Source: Lobulomyces angularis (Eukaryota > Chytridiomycota > Chytridiomycetes > Lobulomycetales > Lobulomycetaceae). Taken from it: a stretch of 44,390 nucleotides of DNA. How positions within the stretch are numbered: position 1 is the stretch's first letter; every line of letters begins with the position of its first letter. The notes below the pieces were generated by a model. It made no database searches. It was given only the letters and a program-made list of their open reading frames with translations, and was not told the DNA's origin. Below, one piece after another: positions 13,302 through 24,736 of the stretch. Both the position numbers and the translations under genes were made by a program. The DNA is taken from NCBI GenBank assembly GCA_027604685.1, contig JADHYX010000087.1, forward strand, positions 21,154-65,543, read 5' to 3'.

Positions 13302-13899
13302 GTTAAAAAAATTCTTTTACTAATTTAAATAGTTTTATTTTACACATTCAAAGTAGAATTATAAAATTTTGGTATACCAACTGTTATACATATCATTTCT
13401 ATTTATAAACTTAGTATAAAAATTTTTCAAATGTTAAAAAAAAATGTATATTCAATTTTTTTTTATTTTTTTAATTTTCTTATTTCTGTTTTTGATTATT
13501 GCAGTTGATGAGGTTTGGATTAACATTTGAAAAAATTTAGGATTTTTGTAAGGAGGTTGATTATCTTAGAATTTTTGTAAAGAGATTTTTCGATTGCAAA
13601 CTGAATATTGCAAAAATAAAAATTTGATTCCTTTCCTTTCAACAAAAAATCTTTTATTTTCATTTTTAGTCTGAAATATTTCGTATGCTCATTGAAAACT
13701 TTTTTTAAAAATTCTAAAATAATCAGTGAAAAAAAATTTTTTTTTTGACGATATCAATTCAAGACTGAGGCAAATTCTATTTTTTTTTTTAGATGTAATC
13801 TCCTCATAAGAAACATAACCAAAAAAATTTTTTTTCTGGCCGATAATTTTCAAATCAACTAAATAAATAAATTTTTAAAGTGTTTTATATCATCAAAAC
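13302..13899. other. AT-rich spacer after the methyltransferase
   Basis: About 600 bp dominated by A and T runs. No coding stretch or repeat of note. Confidence 0.5.
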
Positions 13900-14400
13900 A
13901 AAAGTGAACTAGTGGTAACCTCCGCTATTCAGCCTTTGTTCTTGAATTGCAACTTTGTTGTAAAACACCCATGAGCTTTGTTCTACTGGTTCTTGGAGAG
14001 AAAATAATCTTAAATTTGTGCGGATGAAAAGTTGTCATTACCCTATAACAAATAAAATAATTTATTTAAAAACTGGTCAAGTATTTTTAGAACCTGCTAA
14101 TTTGGAATAATCACCAGCTTTTTTTAGCACTTGTTTTTTTTTTTGAAGCTCTTGTATTTGGTGCTGCGCAATTATAACCCTTGTTTAACTTGGTTCTAAA
14201 ATTTGAAGCAATTTAGAAGTTGTTTTCACAACAAGATTTCCTCTGCAGAACTTTTAAAATTAAGAAGGATAACCATTATAAGTGCCGCGATTTAAATTTA
14301 TTTCAGTCATTTTCTTGTCTAGTGCAACTGTCGTCAGAGTCGCCAGCGTTATCACCTATAATTCATTGATTGGAGTAACTTTCTGGAAGTCTTGGTATAT
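13900..14400 (-). pseudogene. Possible decayed gene, minus strand
   Basis: Base composition is less AT-rich than the flanks. The minus strand reads recognisably protein-like segments in shifting frames: one near 14330-14230 (TVALDKKMTEINLNRGTYNG), a charged helix near 14165-14100 (QIQELQKKKQVLKKAGDY) and one near 14010-13925 (SLQEPVEQSSWVFYNKVAIQ). They are broken by stops and frameshifts, and I could not join them by splicing. I do not recognise the family. It fits a gene remnant but could be a real gene with unusual introns. Confidence 0.3.
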
Positions 14401-15591
14401 CGTTGACAAAAAAAACCAAAATGGAAGTCAAATGTTGCTACAAACCAAACTAGTATTTTGAAATTTAGAACACAAGACAATGTTTGAGAATAAAGCATTT
14501 TAAAGTTTAAAAAATAAAGTATATAAAAATTATCATTTTTAATTTTTTTTTAAGGAGATTTATAAAAAATAAACTCTAACTAAATCTTTTTATTTTTAAT
14601 TTTCCTTCCCAAAAAGATTTATTCTTTTAACTCTTTTTGTGATGCTTTTTTTTTTTTGGTACATTTTTTCAATTTTCTAATTTTTGTACAACTTTAACTT
14701 TTAAGCCAAAAAAAAAAAAAAAAAAAAAATTTTTTGAAAATCGGTCAAAATAAGTAGAAGAAATAAAAAATTTAGTGTCAACAATTAAACTATTTTTGAA
14801 TTTTCTCGCCAGTGTTAAAAAACGATATTTTTTTCATTTTTTTTAAAGTTGTTTTAAATATGCTAATAAAATTGTTTTTTTCTTCTTTGAATTGAACCAA
14901 AATTTTGTAATCTTATTTTTTAGTCACTTTTAAGTTCACTTTTTTGCAGACAGTATTGGGACATTAGTAAGGGCAGTTGCAGCTGTCTGAATAGGTCCAA
15001 AACCTATGCAATAATCTGTACAATAATGCATGTACAGTAGTTCTTGGAAAGAAAGAATGAGTAATTTTCATTAGTAGTGTTAGCATTGCGAGGTTCCCTA
15101 AGAAGCAGAAGATTTAAAATAGTTTTACAGCAAAGAATAGTAGATTTACAGTTAGATTTACACTAGTTTTAAAAAAACTATAGTAGATTTATAGTAGATT
15201 TAATTAGTTTCACTCTATAATTGCACTAGATTGACTCAAATTTAATGTGCTTAAAATGCTAATTTGATAGTTTTATAACGTAAATATGTGATTTGTTGTG
15301 TAATAGGTGTACAAGGGTTTTTCTACCATCAAAACTCACACAAAAACAGTACACATTTTTGCGAGAAAAAATCTAAAAAAATCTGTAACAAATTACAATA
15401 AAAATGCTACTTGAAAATTTACATCCAAATTCACACGAGCCACTTTTTTGACGTCAGTACGACACTATTCACTTTTTTGAAAAAAAATACCTGAAATTTC
15501 TCGACCTCATCATCGTAACACTTAAACCTCTTGCATATAAAAACTTAAACCAGGTAAAAAAAAAAAATTGATTTTTAAATAGATTTTAAAT
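14401..15591. other. Spacer upstream of the 15.6 kb orphan gene
   Basis: Noncoding. It contains an A run of about 21 bases at 14708-14729 and, at about 15120-15210, several imperfect copies of a short unit, AGTAGATTTA. No gene is supported. Confidence 0.45.
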
Positions 15592-16590
15592 ATGAATTTT
15601 GAAATTTTCAAGCAACTTTCGTCTCCAAAAGTATGTGAGGTCGGTGATGCTGCTTTTTACTGTATCTGGTAGAAAAGAAAAAAATATTCTAAACATTCAA
15701 TAAAAGAACAAATTTTTTTTTTTTGAAGTTACATCAATTCACTGGAAAACAATATTTTTGCAACGCTGAGAAATACCCAACTGTTCCAACAACTAAAGAG
15801 AGAACTCCACCTCAATGGAAACTTTGGCAGAGTTTCAAATTTTTATTCCAACCTTCATATAACACTGGAAAAAAAATATCAGATACCAAAAAACGTCCTT
15901 TCTAATCACGATACAACCTTTAATCAACAAATAATTAACGAATTACGGTCGTTTATTATTAGCAACGTAGAAAACTTTATTCAAATTTTACCCGTAGAAA
16001 AAAAAAGATTTAGCTCTTCTTCTGCTTGTATTGCGGGCCACAGAGAAATTTTTAACCACTACAATTCAATCTTAAAAAATGTTTTGAAACTCTTGAACAA
16101 GGTCATCTTTTTTTTCAGAAATGATGATAATTTTGAGATTATCAGCTTAAAAAAAAAATCAAAACATTATCTGAGCAATAGGGATTGTAGAGGAAGTCAG
16201 CTTGGTTTGAAAATTAAAATCAGTAACAGCAGCAGCAACAACTTACTTGGCATTAAGGAAAAAAAAGAGTGGTACAGAAACTTTAGCAGAGAGTTTCAGA
16301 AGTATCTCGATCATATTTTGCAACAAAAATGCTGGCCAAGACCAGAGGACGCGGAGAAGATCAGAAAACTTTGCTGTGATGGGTTTGTTTGCGGGCTGAC
16401 TACCACGGAGGAAGAAGAAGAAGAGAGCTATTTAACGAGGTTGGACATGGATTTTTATGATGCTTTGGAGGGGGAAAATGAAGTAATTATATGGTGGAAA
16501 TTGGGAATTGATAACAATTTTTTATTTAAAAGCATACAAGATTTAAATAGTGAAAAAGAAAATTTGGAAATAGTAGAATATTTAAATTAA
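15592..16590 (+). CDS. Orphan protein of 312 aa, unknown function
   Basis: Two exons, 15592-15668 and 15729-16590, joined at a GTAGAA donor and a GAAG acceptor, sum to exactly 313 codons ending TAA. The start MNFEIFKQLSSPK is the only ATG that reads through. I do not recognise the family. The N-terminal half is mixed helical, with a hydrophobic segment around KNVLKLLNKVIFFF. A Lys-rich stretch (LKKKSKHYL) and a Ser/Asn cluster follow. The C-terminal half has several Cys (QQKCWPRPEDAEKIRKLCCD), a run of Glu (TTTEEEEEES) and ends in an acidic tail. There is no signal peptide and no clear transmembrane span. It sits alone in a gene-poor zone with relics on both sides, so it may be young or recently acquired. 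The intact frame over 860 bp argues that it is real. Confidence 0.6.
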
Positions 16591-17599
16591 GAATACCTTT
16601 TAAAATAAAATTTAAAAAAAAAAAAAATAATATTGTCAAAAAAAAAAATAATGTCAACAAAAAAAAATAATGTCACAAAAAAAAAATTTTTTAATAGAAA
16701 GAAACCACCACTTTTCTCACCATTTTTAGTAGGAGTGGTGACACAGGCTGTATTTTGTAATCAAACCTTCTGTAATGTATCCTCATCCAAATTATAAGAT
16801 CAACACTCTAGACTCGTTACAACTCTAATACCACATTTAAACTTAATTTTATTTTCAAATGAAAATTCCACTTGCATAAAAAATCAACTAGCTAAGATTA
16901 ACTGCGGACATAAGAAACTGCTTGGAGTAGGAACAAAAGATAATTAATGGATATAAAATTTAAAAAAATGGAACTAAATGAAAGATGCTTAATAGTCCTC
17001 TAGTTATTCATAGTAATTGATATTAAAATGTAGATATAATTAGAATTTTGCATAATTTTTATATAAAAAATAGGTTTTTTTTATAATATTAGAAGATTGA
17101 AAAAAGAGTTTGTTTAAAGTAGTTCCTAAACCAGCCATTACAGTAAAAGTAAAAACAGAATTTAACGCAGACGAGAATATGAAATCAAAAATAAGTCGCG
17201 ATTTTGAAACTAAAGCACAATAGTTTCAATTCAAATTAGCTCAAAATAAATTTTTAAATATGAATTACCCAAACAAAGACAAATAGACAAAATAAGCCAT
17301 ATTAAGTAAAATATCAATTTTTTTTTTAAAAAAAAAAAAAAAAAAAAATTCAAAGTCATTGTATTTTTTTTTATTTATCCTTTCATAACTGCACTAATTT
17401 TTAACATCAGAAAGTAATTCATTAACAAAAATAACCATACAGCTTACTTTTACCATCAACAATTTTTAAAGTGATATTAAATCAATAACATCATTAGTGG
17501 TGACATTAAAATGTCAAGCAATACTACTTTATATACAGAAGATCTTTCAATTAGAAAAAAAAAATTAAAATCCTACATAAAAGTATGCAATATTTAAAT
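16591..17599. other. Spacer with simple repeats and a short relic
   Basis: Starts with several copies of an A-rich unit containing AATAATGTCA (16627-16680). A hairpin-like CCACCAC...GTGGTG lies near 16707-16740. Near 17120-17220 the plus strand reads about 30 codons (VVPKPAITVKVKTEFNADE) and then stops; this may be a gene fragment. Long T then A runs lie at 17318-17348. Confidence 0.4.
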
Positions 17600-18351
17600 G
17601 TGAAAAAAATCCAATTCGAAAATTGAAAACTTGCGTAGTTCTTTGCTAAATTTTAACTTTGCTTTTAAACATATTGAGAATATACCTTGTATTTTAAAAG
17701 GATATTTCTTGTAATGATAATTCAATAGCAAAAAATTGGGAATATGCCTTCATAATTCAAAAATTTTAATTGCAGCGACCATCAAATTACAAAACTTGAA
17801 CATTTACCTAATTCTTTACAAGATTTTGATTGTACAAAAAATCTAATTTAAAAATTGAAAATTTACCAAGTTCATTACAATCTTTTAATTGTCCATCTAA
17901 TCAAATTACAAAAATTGAAAATAAAACTGGTTCATTGCAATCTTATTATTGTTTAGATAATCAAATGACAAAAATTGAAAATTTACTTAAGTTCTTGGCA
18001 AGATTTTATGTGTCTTGACAATCAAATTAGAAGATTTAAATTTTATCTGGTTCATTACAAAATTTTAAATGTGCTGGTAATCAGATTACAAAGATTGAAA
18101 ATTTACCTAGTTCATAACTGGATTTTAAATGTGAAAAAAATCTAATTACAAAAATTGAAAATTTACCTAGTTCATTACATTATTTTGAATGAACAGGAAA
18201 TGCAATTACCAAAATTGAAAACCTACTATTTGGTTTAGTTGACTTTGAAATTGATGATGGCTATATTGACTTCGTGGACAATGTTCCTTACGAAAATGTA
18301 CACTTATATTTGAAGATTGTTAAGCACTTAAGAGAGTACAAAAAAGAATGA
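17600..18351 (+). pseudogene. Leucine-rich-repeat pseudogene
   Basis: A tandem series of about ten degenerate units of 63-66 bp. The consensus translates as FxCxxNQITKIENLPSSLQ, an LRR of 21-22 residues. The best-kept units are at 17860-18000 (for example FNCPSNQITKIENKTGSLQ). Stops and frameshifts interrupt nearly every unit (TGA at 18017, TAA around 17850 and 18114, TGA at 18190). A non-repeat C-terminal cap follows, reading EIDDGYIDFVDNVPYENVH and ending TGA at 18351. No intact start was found. This repeat style, with ITKIENLP and a Cys two residues after an aromatic, is one I associate with LRR proteins of giant viruses and intracellular bacteria rather than fungi. That is from memory, without a search. 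Confidence 0.75.
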
Positions 18352-19312
18352 AGTTAAGATATAAATGCAAAATCAATGTTCCGTTTTAAAGTTAAGTGTT
18401 AAAAAACCCTAACAATTTCTGTTTAATTATTTAAATGTATACAATAAGAAAAGTAAAGTAGCATAGTAAACATTTTTGAAAAGTGATGCTAAGACTTTCA
18501 AAAAGCTGTTTTAAAATTTCAAAACCCTTGTCAAAGAACATTAAAAATCCACAATGAGAAGTTCCAGGTTATACACAATAAATTTTGTGACTTTCGTGGA
18601 GCCTTTTCCGGAAGATTCCTCAAACAAAAATGAACAAACTAATAGAATTATTTTTTGTTTGAAAATATTGATTAAAACATTCCAAAAAAAAATTTTTTTT
18701 TTACGAAAAAAATTGGGAATTTTTAATTAAGAATTTAGAAAAACCGAAGTCTTTTTTTGGAAAAAAAAATTAAAGGCAAAGGTTTGGTTATTAATTAAGA
18801 CTTAATAGGACCCTGCTTTAGATTTGACCAGTCGTACATTATAAGGACGTTGATCGGCTCAATGCTAGACAAACTGTTTTACAAAGAAAAGTATTAGTAT
18901 ACAAAGCAACACCTCCCAATGTTAGCATTAGTTTTTTCTTGAAGCTGTTGAAAGTTGTAGTTTATGCAAAAGACGACAGAATATCTTTTTTAGTACACAA
19001 AATAGAAAAAATTTTTCAAATTCTTGAATCAACAAAATGAAGTATCGATGGATTTCTCAATATATTTTTAAGTGTAACAAACAGTTTGAAAGTTATAAAT
19101 CCCCATCCTTCAAAATAAAAAAAAAAGTACACTTAATGAAATATTAGGAAAAGGTTTTGCACTGAGTAAGTCTACTATTTTTTTTTTTTTTCAATTTTAA
19201 ATTACTACGTCATATGTTATGTGGTGTATCTATACTTCATCCCCAACTATATCCTACATCTCAACTACACATTCTACTAACTCTAAAACCCTACGCTATC
19301 CCAATCTGCCAA
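18352..19312. other. Spacer after the LRR pseudogene
   Basis: About 960 bp. Near 18800-18990 the composition is less AT-rich and could be a further relic, but no frame stays open. Nothing else is seen. Confidence 0.4.
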
Positions 19313-20579
19313 TTAACTATCCAAACAATATTCATAAAATTTCTGTTTTTTTTCCACATCATTGAAATTTTCCAAAACCAGTCCTACCATTTTTAAATAC
19401 ATCAACGAATTATTACTTTTTGTATTTAAATTAAAAAATGGTGGGTTTTCGTTATTTAAAAGACAATCATCTCTTAAAATTGAACCTAATATGAAGTTTC
19501 CCTATATATTATTATTTATTTTTAGATTTATAAAAAAAAAAATACTTGTACATTTTCAAACGGGGAGATCAAATTAAATAGCAAAAAAAAATAGTTTCCC
19601 ATTAAAAAAGGATGAAGTTCACCTTCTTGAACCAAAACTTCATTTCTAAAATCAAACATTTTCTTTACCAAATTTTCAATTTTTGAAGGAAATACACGCT
19701 GTTTGGTTTCAAATTGTTCATTAAATCTCTCTGCAAAAAACCTTCTTTCCAATTCATCCATATAACTTTCTTCATTTTCTCTGTAAATCCCTAAAAATTC
19801 TTTATTATTTAAAATTTCATCTTTCGTATCCTGAAAAAAAAAAATTTTAATAAAATTTCTTTTTAATGTTTTTTTTTTTTTTTTATTTTTTTTTTTTTTT
19901 ACTTTAATTAACCAATCATGATAATTTAAAAAACTTTTTTCTTGAAGATAAACTTCTTCGACAATGGACTTGTCAAATTTAATGTTTGAAAAAGTCAAAT
20001 TTTTTTTTATATTAGAAAAAATTCGATTAAAGTTTAAAAAGTTTATAATAAATTGATTTCTAACAAAATTGATCTCATTCGTTAGATTAAGTTTTTCTTC
20101 TTCTAATGGATAGTACAATTTATTAGACAAAATTTCTGTGGTAAACTTTGGCATCAAAAAATTTTGTGCACTTGGGTCAATTTTTAACAATTCAAAGATG
20201 TTGGAATCCTTAAAAAAAAAAAAAAAAATAAATATATTAAATTTCCAAATACTAATACCTTCATCTTTTTAAAAATATTATCAACTTGATAAAAATCCAA
20301 GTGAGAGTAAAAGTAAATTTTTTCTTCACTTTTTTTCTTATACTTTTCACTAAATTCAAATAGTTTGTTCAAGTAGTATTGTTGAAAAATAGATCTACTC
20401 AAATTTAAGTTAAACAAACTGTCGATATTTTCATTCGTCACTCTTTTAATCCTATTAAACTTTTCTATGTTCAATTCAAAAAATTTTTTTTCAAAATCAA
20501 TGTTAAACATACAAAATTTACTTTTTAAAATTCTTTTTTTTTCAGAGATTTCAATTAATTTTATTAAAGTTTTTTTCAT
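19313..20579 (-). CDS. 366-aa protein with a possible degenerate Fic-like C-terminus
   Basis: Four exons, 20579-20259, 20208-19903, 19830-19546 and 19501-19313, all in phase 0, give 366 aa with an ATG start and TAA stop. The N-terminal two thirds is helical, charged and rich in Phe, Asn and Lys; I do not recognise it. The last third reads like the core of a Fic (AMP-transferase) domain in spacing: helix ENLVKKMFDF, then ELHPFLMGNYFFLLFNLISPF, then GNFILGSILRDDCLL. In real Fic proteins this is F-x-x-I-H-P-F-x-D-G-N-G-R; here His is Ser and the GNGR loop is not conserved, so an active enzyme is unlikely. The N-terminal inhibitory S/TxxxE(G/N) motif is not evident. Resemblance is by eye only. 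The gene lies directly downstream of a long T-rich microsatellite on this strand. Confidence 0.6.
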
Positions 20580-20654
20580 TTTTTTTATTTTTTAATTTAT
20601 TTTTTTTTTATTTTATAATTTTTAATTTTATTTTTATTTTTAATTTTTTATTTT

Positions 20655-20790
20655 TTAATATTTTATTTTTTATTTTTTATTTTTTATTTTTTATTTTTTA
20701 TTTTTTATTTTTTATTTTTTATTTTTTATTTTAATTTTTATTTTAATTTTTATTTTATTTTATTTTTTATTTTATTTTTTATTTCATTTC
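20655..20790. repeat. (TATTTTT)n-type microsatellite
   Basis: About fifteen tandem copies of a seven-base ATTTTTT unit with some TTTTA variants at the edges, flanked by more T-rich DNA from about 20580. It starts within 100 bp of the start codon of the minus-strand gene at 20579, so it likely falls in its promoter. Confidence 0.85.
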
Positions 20791-20799
20791 TTTAAAAAT

Positions 20800-21179
20800 A
20801 AAAAAAAAAATAGAATTTTTTTTTTTTATTAACTCTTGATGATTTGACTAAAAAATAAAATTAAAAAAATATACATCAATTTTTATTATTTCAAATAAGA
20901 AAAGTAACCTATATTTCCAGTGAGTTCGCAAACATCGATAAAACCTTTAAACTTAAATTCAAAAGTAAACAGGCTCCAAAAAGAAAAATAGAATTCTTTT
21001 TCATAAGTTATTGCATTAATCAGTAAAAGATCCAGCGCATATGAATAATCTTAAAAACAATACTTAAATAACATAATGGTTTATTTCTCCATTAAACCTT
21101 TGTTTTTTTGGTAAAGAATTTACTTTGTTCATTAAACTAAATAAATATTACTGTAATAAGAATTCATTGTGGTGCTATA
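20800..21179. other. Spacer
   Basis: AT-rich DNA without a readable frame or notable repeat. Confidence 0.4.
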
Positions 21180-22175
21180 ATATTCAACTCTTCGATATCA
21201 TAATAAGCTCCATTACTGTCCAAGTCCGTCAGTTTTCGTTGGATCAAAGAGCTTTTCAAAACTATCATCTTTGCTGATGAATAACAGAAGCTATGGGAGG
21301 TCCTAGAGCACTTCATGCCATGAATCCATTCATACAGAACAGAAGTAGGACGTTATAATGGGGAGTTTTACCAGATGGCTATGTATATTTTAAGTTCTTC
21401 AAAAACAAACTCTTAGGTAAATAATTAAAAATATTATTTGTGATTATTTTTGTTAGAAGATAGGGAGTTATGGGGTTCGGTGCACCAAATCGTAATGAGG
21501 TAGGTTGCAGTTTAATGAATATAGCATGCTTAGCATTGAAACTATTTGTATTTTACCACCTACAATCTGACTATGGTAGAAAATGTCTGAAGCTTATGTA
21601 TTTTTTTATGTTAAATTTCAATGAATTTACATAAGTTACAGAACGAAGGAGTTAAAGCAGTTCCACTTTCAACTTCTCTGAGATGGTAAATGGAAGAGAG
21701 CTTTTAAATTAAATCAAAAGGCATTGAGGGGAAAGTCTAATCAAAGAGGGAACATTAATTAGAACGATCCAAACAGTTATGTTATCTGTTAATGTTTGCA
21801 TTGATCCACAAGTACGTCGATTTTCACTTATGGCGGAAAAGTATCAGTCACCACGAAAGAAGTGAGGTTTACTTTAAAGAAAGCAGTCGTCACTTAGCCA
21901 AAGGTCATTATGTTGTAATTGATTAAAACAAAAGAGACCTGTAGTGTTGCTTGCGGTCTGTAGAATTTTTATAAATCTAAGTTGAGACAATGGGAACATA
22001 AATCCAAAAACTAGGTTTTTCGCAGCTTTCGAGAAAGATTAACAAGTACGTTGACAAACAATGCTTACATTACTGATGTTTTTATAAAGAAATACAACCA
22101 AGAAAATTTTGGAGCTTATTTAACTAGTTGTTTCTTCCAGAAAGAAAATCCTTTTATTAAACAAAAATTTTTATA
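21180..22175 (+). pseudogene. Decayed coding region, plus strand
   Basis: Less AT-rich than its surroundings, with protein-like reading frames broken by stops. At about 21185-21505 one frame reads TVQVRQFSLDQRAF, then EAMGGPRALHAMNPFIQ, then VLPDGYVYFKFFKNKLL, continuing across a good-looking intron (21416-21460, GT...AG) into EDRELWGSVHQIVM. Three stops interrupt it. Further on, 22038-22175 reads about 45 open codons (ITDVFIKKYNQENFGAYLTS and on) ending TAG. I do not recognise the parent gene. It fits a disabled gene; the pieces may come from more than one. Confidence 0.4.
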
Positions 22176-22639
22176 GTTACTAGGAAATCTAAATGAGAAA
22201 ATTTTAGATATTGTTCAAAGAACTTTTTAGCAATGGAAACAGTTTAATAGTTGTCAATGGGGATTGGGAATCAAGTAGATAGATTTGAAATTGTTTAAAA
22301 TTATATTTTTAGTGCTCTTTAACAATTTTGTGAAGAAAAAATTGAACTATACTTTTAAAAGTTATTTGATTAACTATTAAAAAGAAAAAAAAATTTATAA
22401 AATTTAAAATTCACAAATATTTAATAAAAAGTGAAAAAGAAAGTTTTTTTGGTTGAAAACCCAATAATGATTGCTCATTTATCTGCCATAATTCTTATTT
22501 AATATATTCAATTCCAAAAGAAAAAAAAGTTACTTTTTGTTAAATAATCAATTGTTGAATAAAAAATAAAATAAAATTAAAATAAGAGAAAATAAATAAT
22601 TAATAGATTCTAAAAAAAAAAAAAAGAAAAAAATAGATA
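22176..22639. other. Spacer before the DUF155 gene end
   Basis: About 460 bp, AT-rich. Holds the DUF155 gene 3' region. Nothing else is seen. Confidence 0.4.
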
Positions 22640-24618
22640 TCATTCATTTCCTGGAGTATGAATAAAGTCAACTAAGATCATAGCAACTCCTAAAACAATT
22701 TCCATAAATACCAAAACAATTACTATCCACTAAGATTCAGAATAAAAATAAATTTTAAGAAAAAAAATATATCTATCTTTACCTCCAAGTTTTCACCATG
22801 AGTAGAATTTAAATTTTCCTTCAACATTTCTAAAAGATCACTTATTACTGACACTCTCTGATTCAATAATTCTACACGTTGTGTAATTTCCAAGTACTTT
22901 CTTTTATTAATCAAAAACAAAAATATAATTAAGGAAAAGAATATTATTTTTTTTTACCTAATAGCATTGTACAAAGGTTGTAAAGCAGGTTCCGACCAAA
23001 AGATTTCAGGAACATCTAATACATTCGACACCAAATTCACATTAATTCTTACAATAAACAGATATCCAATCTTTTGATTGATAGCTTTTCTGCTCATATG
23101 AATTTTTCCTGTTACTGCCAGTACTCTAGGAATTTGTCTGGTGGATTCAATGGTATTTTCGATCAACTCCTCAAAAACTGACATTTTAGCTGATTGCGCA
23201 ATAGCATGTGATATCGTTAATTTAATCATGACATTTTGTGGATTCTACAAACTATACTTTTAAAAAAAAAAAAATTATCTCAAAAATTACCTTTAATGTT
23301 ATTACGTCGTTAAAAATTTTTGGTTGTTGTGAAGTATTATATAAAAAATGAAATTCTTCTGTTTCGTATTCTAAGCAGCATTAAAATAAACAAAAAAAAA
23401 AGAAAAAAATATTAAAAAAAAAGAAAAAATATAATTAATTCTTACCAGCATCAGGAAGTTGTTCCTCTTCAAAAGATTTTATTGCTCTCAACACAGTTTT
23501 TTCTTCTTGCTCTGTTAAACCCCACATCACCACAACGCCTAACAAGTATGAGTTGCGTTAGTTAAATTTTTTTTAAAACATATTTTTTTTTTACCGTAAT
23601 CAAAAAAAAAACATTCCCCAAAACTACAAATAGTTTTTGCTAATCCATTATAGCTAACAGTATGTGGCAATGGTTTTCCAAAACAGGTAACATTTTTTTC
23701 AAAAAAATTACCCAACTCTTAATTTCATATTTTAACTACAAAAACGAACTAAAATAAAATGCTTACCATCAGTAGTAGAACTAAATTTCAAATCATTGTA
23801 AGGACCGTCAATGTGAAGGGGATCTTGATCATGACCTTCTGCACCCAATCCTTTAATTAATATTTATGAATAAGTATAATAGTAAAAGCAAACCTAACAG
23901 ATCTACAGGAGCATGATTTAAGTCAATAGGAGAAAATTTGAAATACAAAGCTTCATCAAATCTTTTTGGGGAATTAAAAACATCATTTTTGCTCAGTAAA
24001 TAACTTTCTAGTTCTTCTAATCGATATGAACTACCAAAAAATGAAATTTAATTAAAAAAAAAAAAATAAAAAAATTTACCCAGCAGTACAATAACCAGTA
24101 ACTCTTGGTAGCCATTTTCTTCCCTGTCTCGTCAGTAAGTGGTCTGGCTGTATAGTTCTAAAAATTAAGAATTTATTAATTTAAGAGTTAACTCTTTTTT
24201 TTTTTTTTTTTTTTTTTGGATACCTCACATGAGTTTGCTCAGGTTCAATATTATCAGCTTCTGGTAAAAATTGGTCTTCTCCTGGGAATAAGGCTAACTT
24301 TTGCGACTGTTTTGTAGTTCTTTTTGGAAGTAATCTAAAAGGAAAAAGTTTGAAGAAAATAAAAAAAAAAAAAAATTAAAAATAAATAAAAAAGAATATA
24401 ATTTATTTTTAAATAAAAATAAAAAATAACCTTTGTTGGTCTGATTTATTAATTTTTGGATTTACTGGTGGTTTTAAATTTTCTTTGGCTTTATTGAAGC
24501 CAGTATTTGCATTTGATTTTCCTGAAAAATTTAAATTAGATGCTGAAACAGATGAAATTGAAGTTAAAAGAGGGGTTGATTCATCTGTTGATGGTGATTT
24601 TACTTGAGATCTCTTCAT
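22640..24618 (-). CDS. DUF155 family protein (Rmd1/Sif2/Sif3/RMND1 type)
   Basis: About 500 aa from some nine to ten short exons on the minus strand, ATG at 24618 and TGA at 22640. The N-terminus is Ser/Thr/Pro-rich and basic. The DUF155 body follows: a TAGSYRLEELE stretch near 24110-24010, then FGECFFFDYGVVVMWGLTEQ, where the family's Phe-x-Tyr-Gly and Trp-Gly are conserved, then the helical NPQNVMIKLTISHAIAQS block and FWSEPALQPLY. A coiled coil (YLEITQRVELLNQRVSVISD) leads to one C-terminal transmembrane helix (WIVIVLVFMEIVLGVAMILV). This order is that of yeast Rmd1 and S. pombe Sif proteins. The known human relative RMND1 acts on mitochondrial translation; the role of the Rmd1 branch is less clear. 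Intron 1 and the internal introns follow GT-AG. The end of a second minus-strand gene lies 118 bp upstream. Confidence 0.85.
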
Positions 24619-24736
24619 TTTTTATGCAAACCCTAAATTCTTGTTATTTTTTTTTTATTGAAAGAGAAACTCTATGAAAAATAAATATTTTATTCCTAAC
24701 TACACATTTAAAATAATTTTCATAATCATTTCATGA

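Noticed and set aside
13925..14330. TATA-binding-protein pseudogene
   Set aside because: One fragment vaguely resembled the TBP repeat (HPHKF then F-S-x-x-E-P) but the rest of the fold does not follow, so I left the relic unnamed.
19214..19577. Plus-strand frames opposite the end of the Fic-like gene
   Set aside because: The minus strand gives a four-exon model in perfect phase; the plus frames lack ATG and family content.
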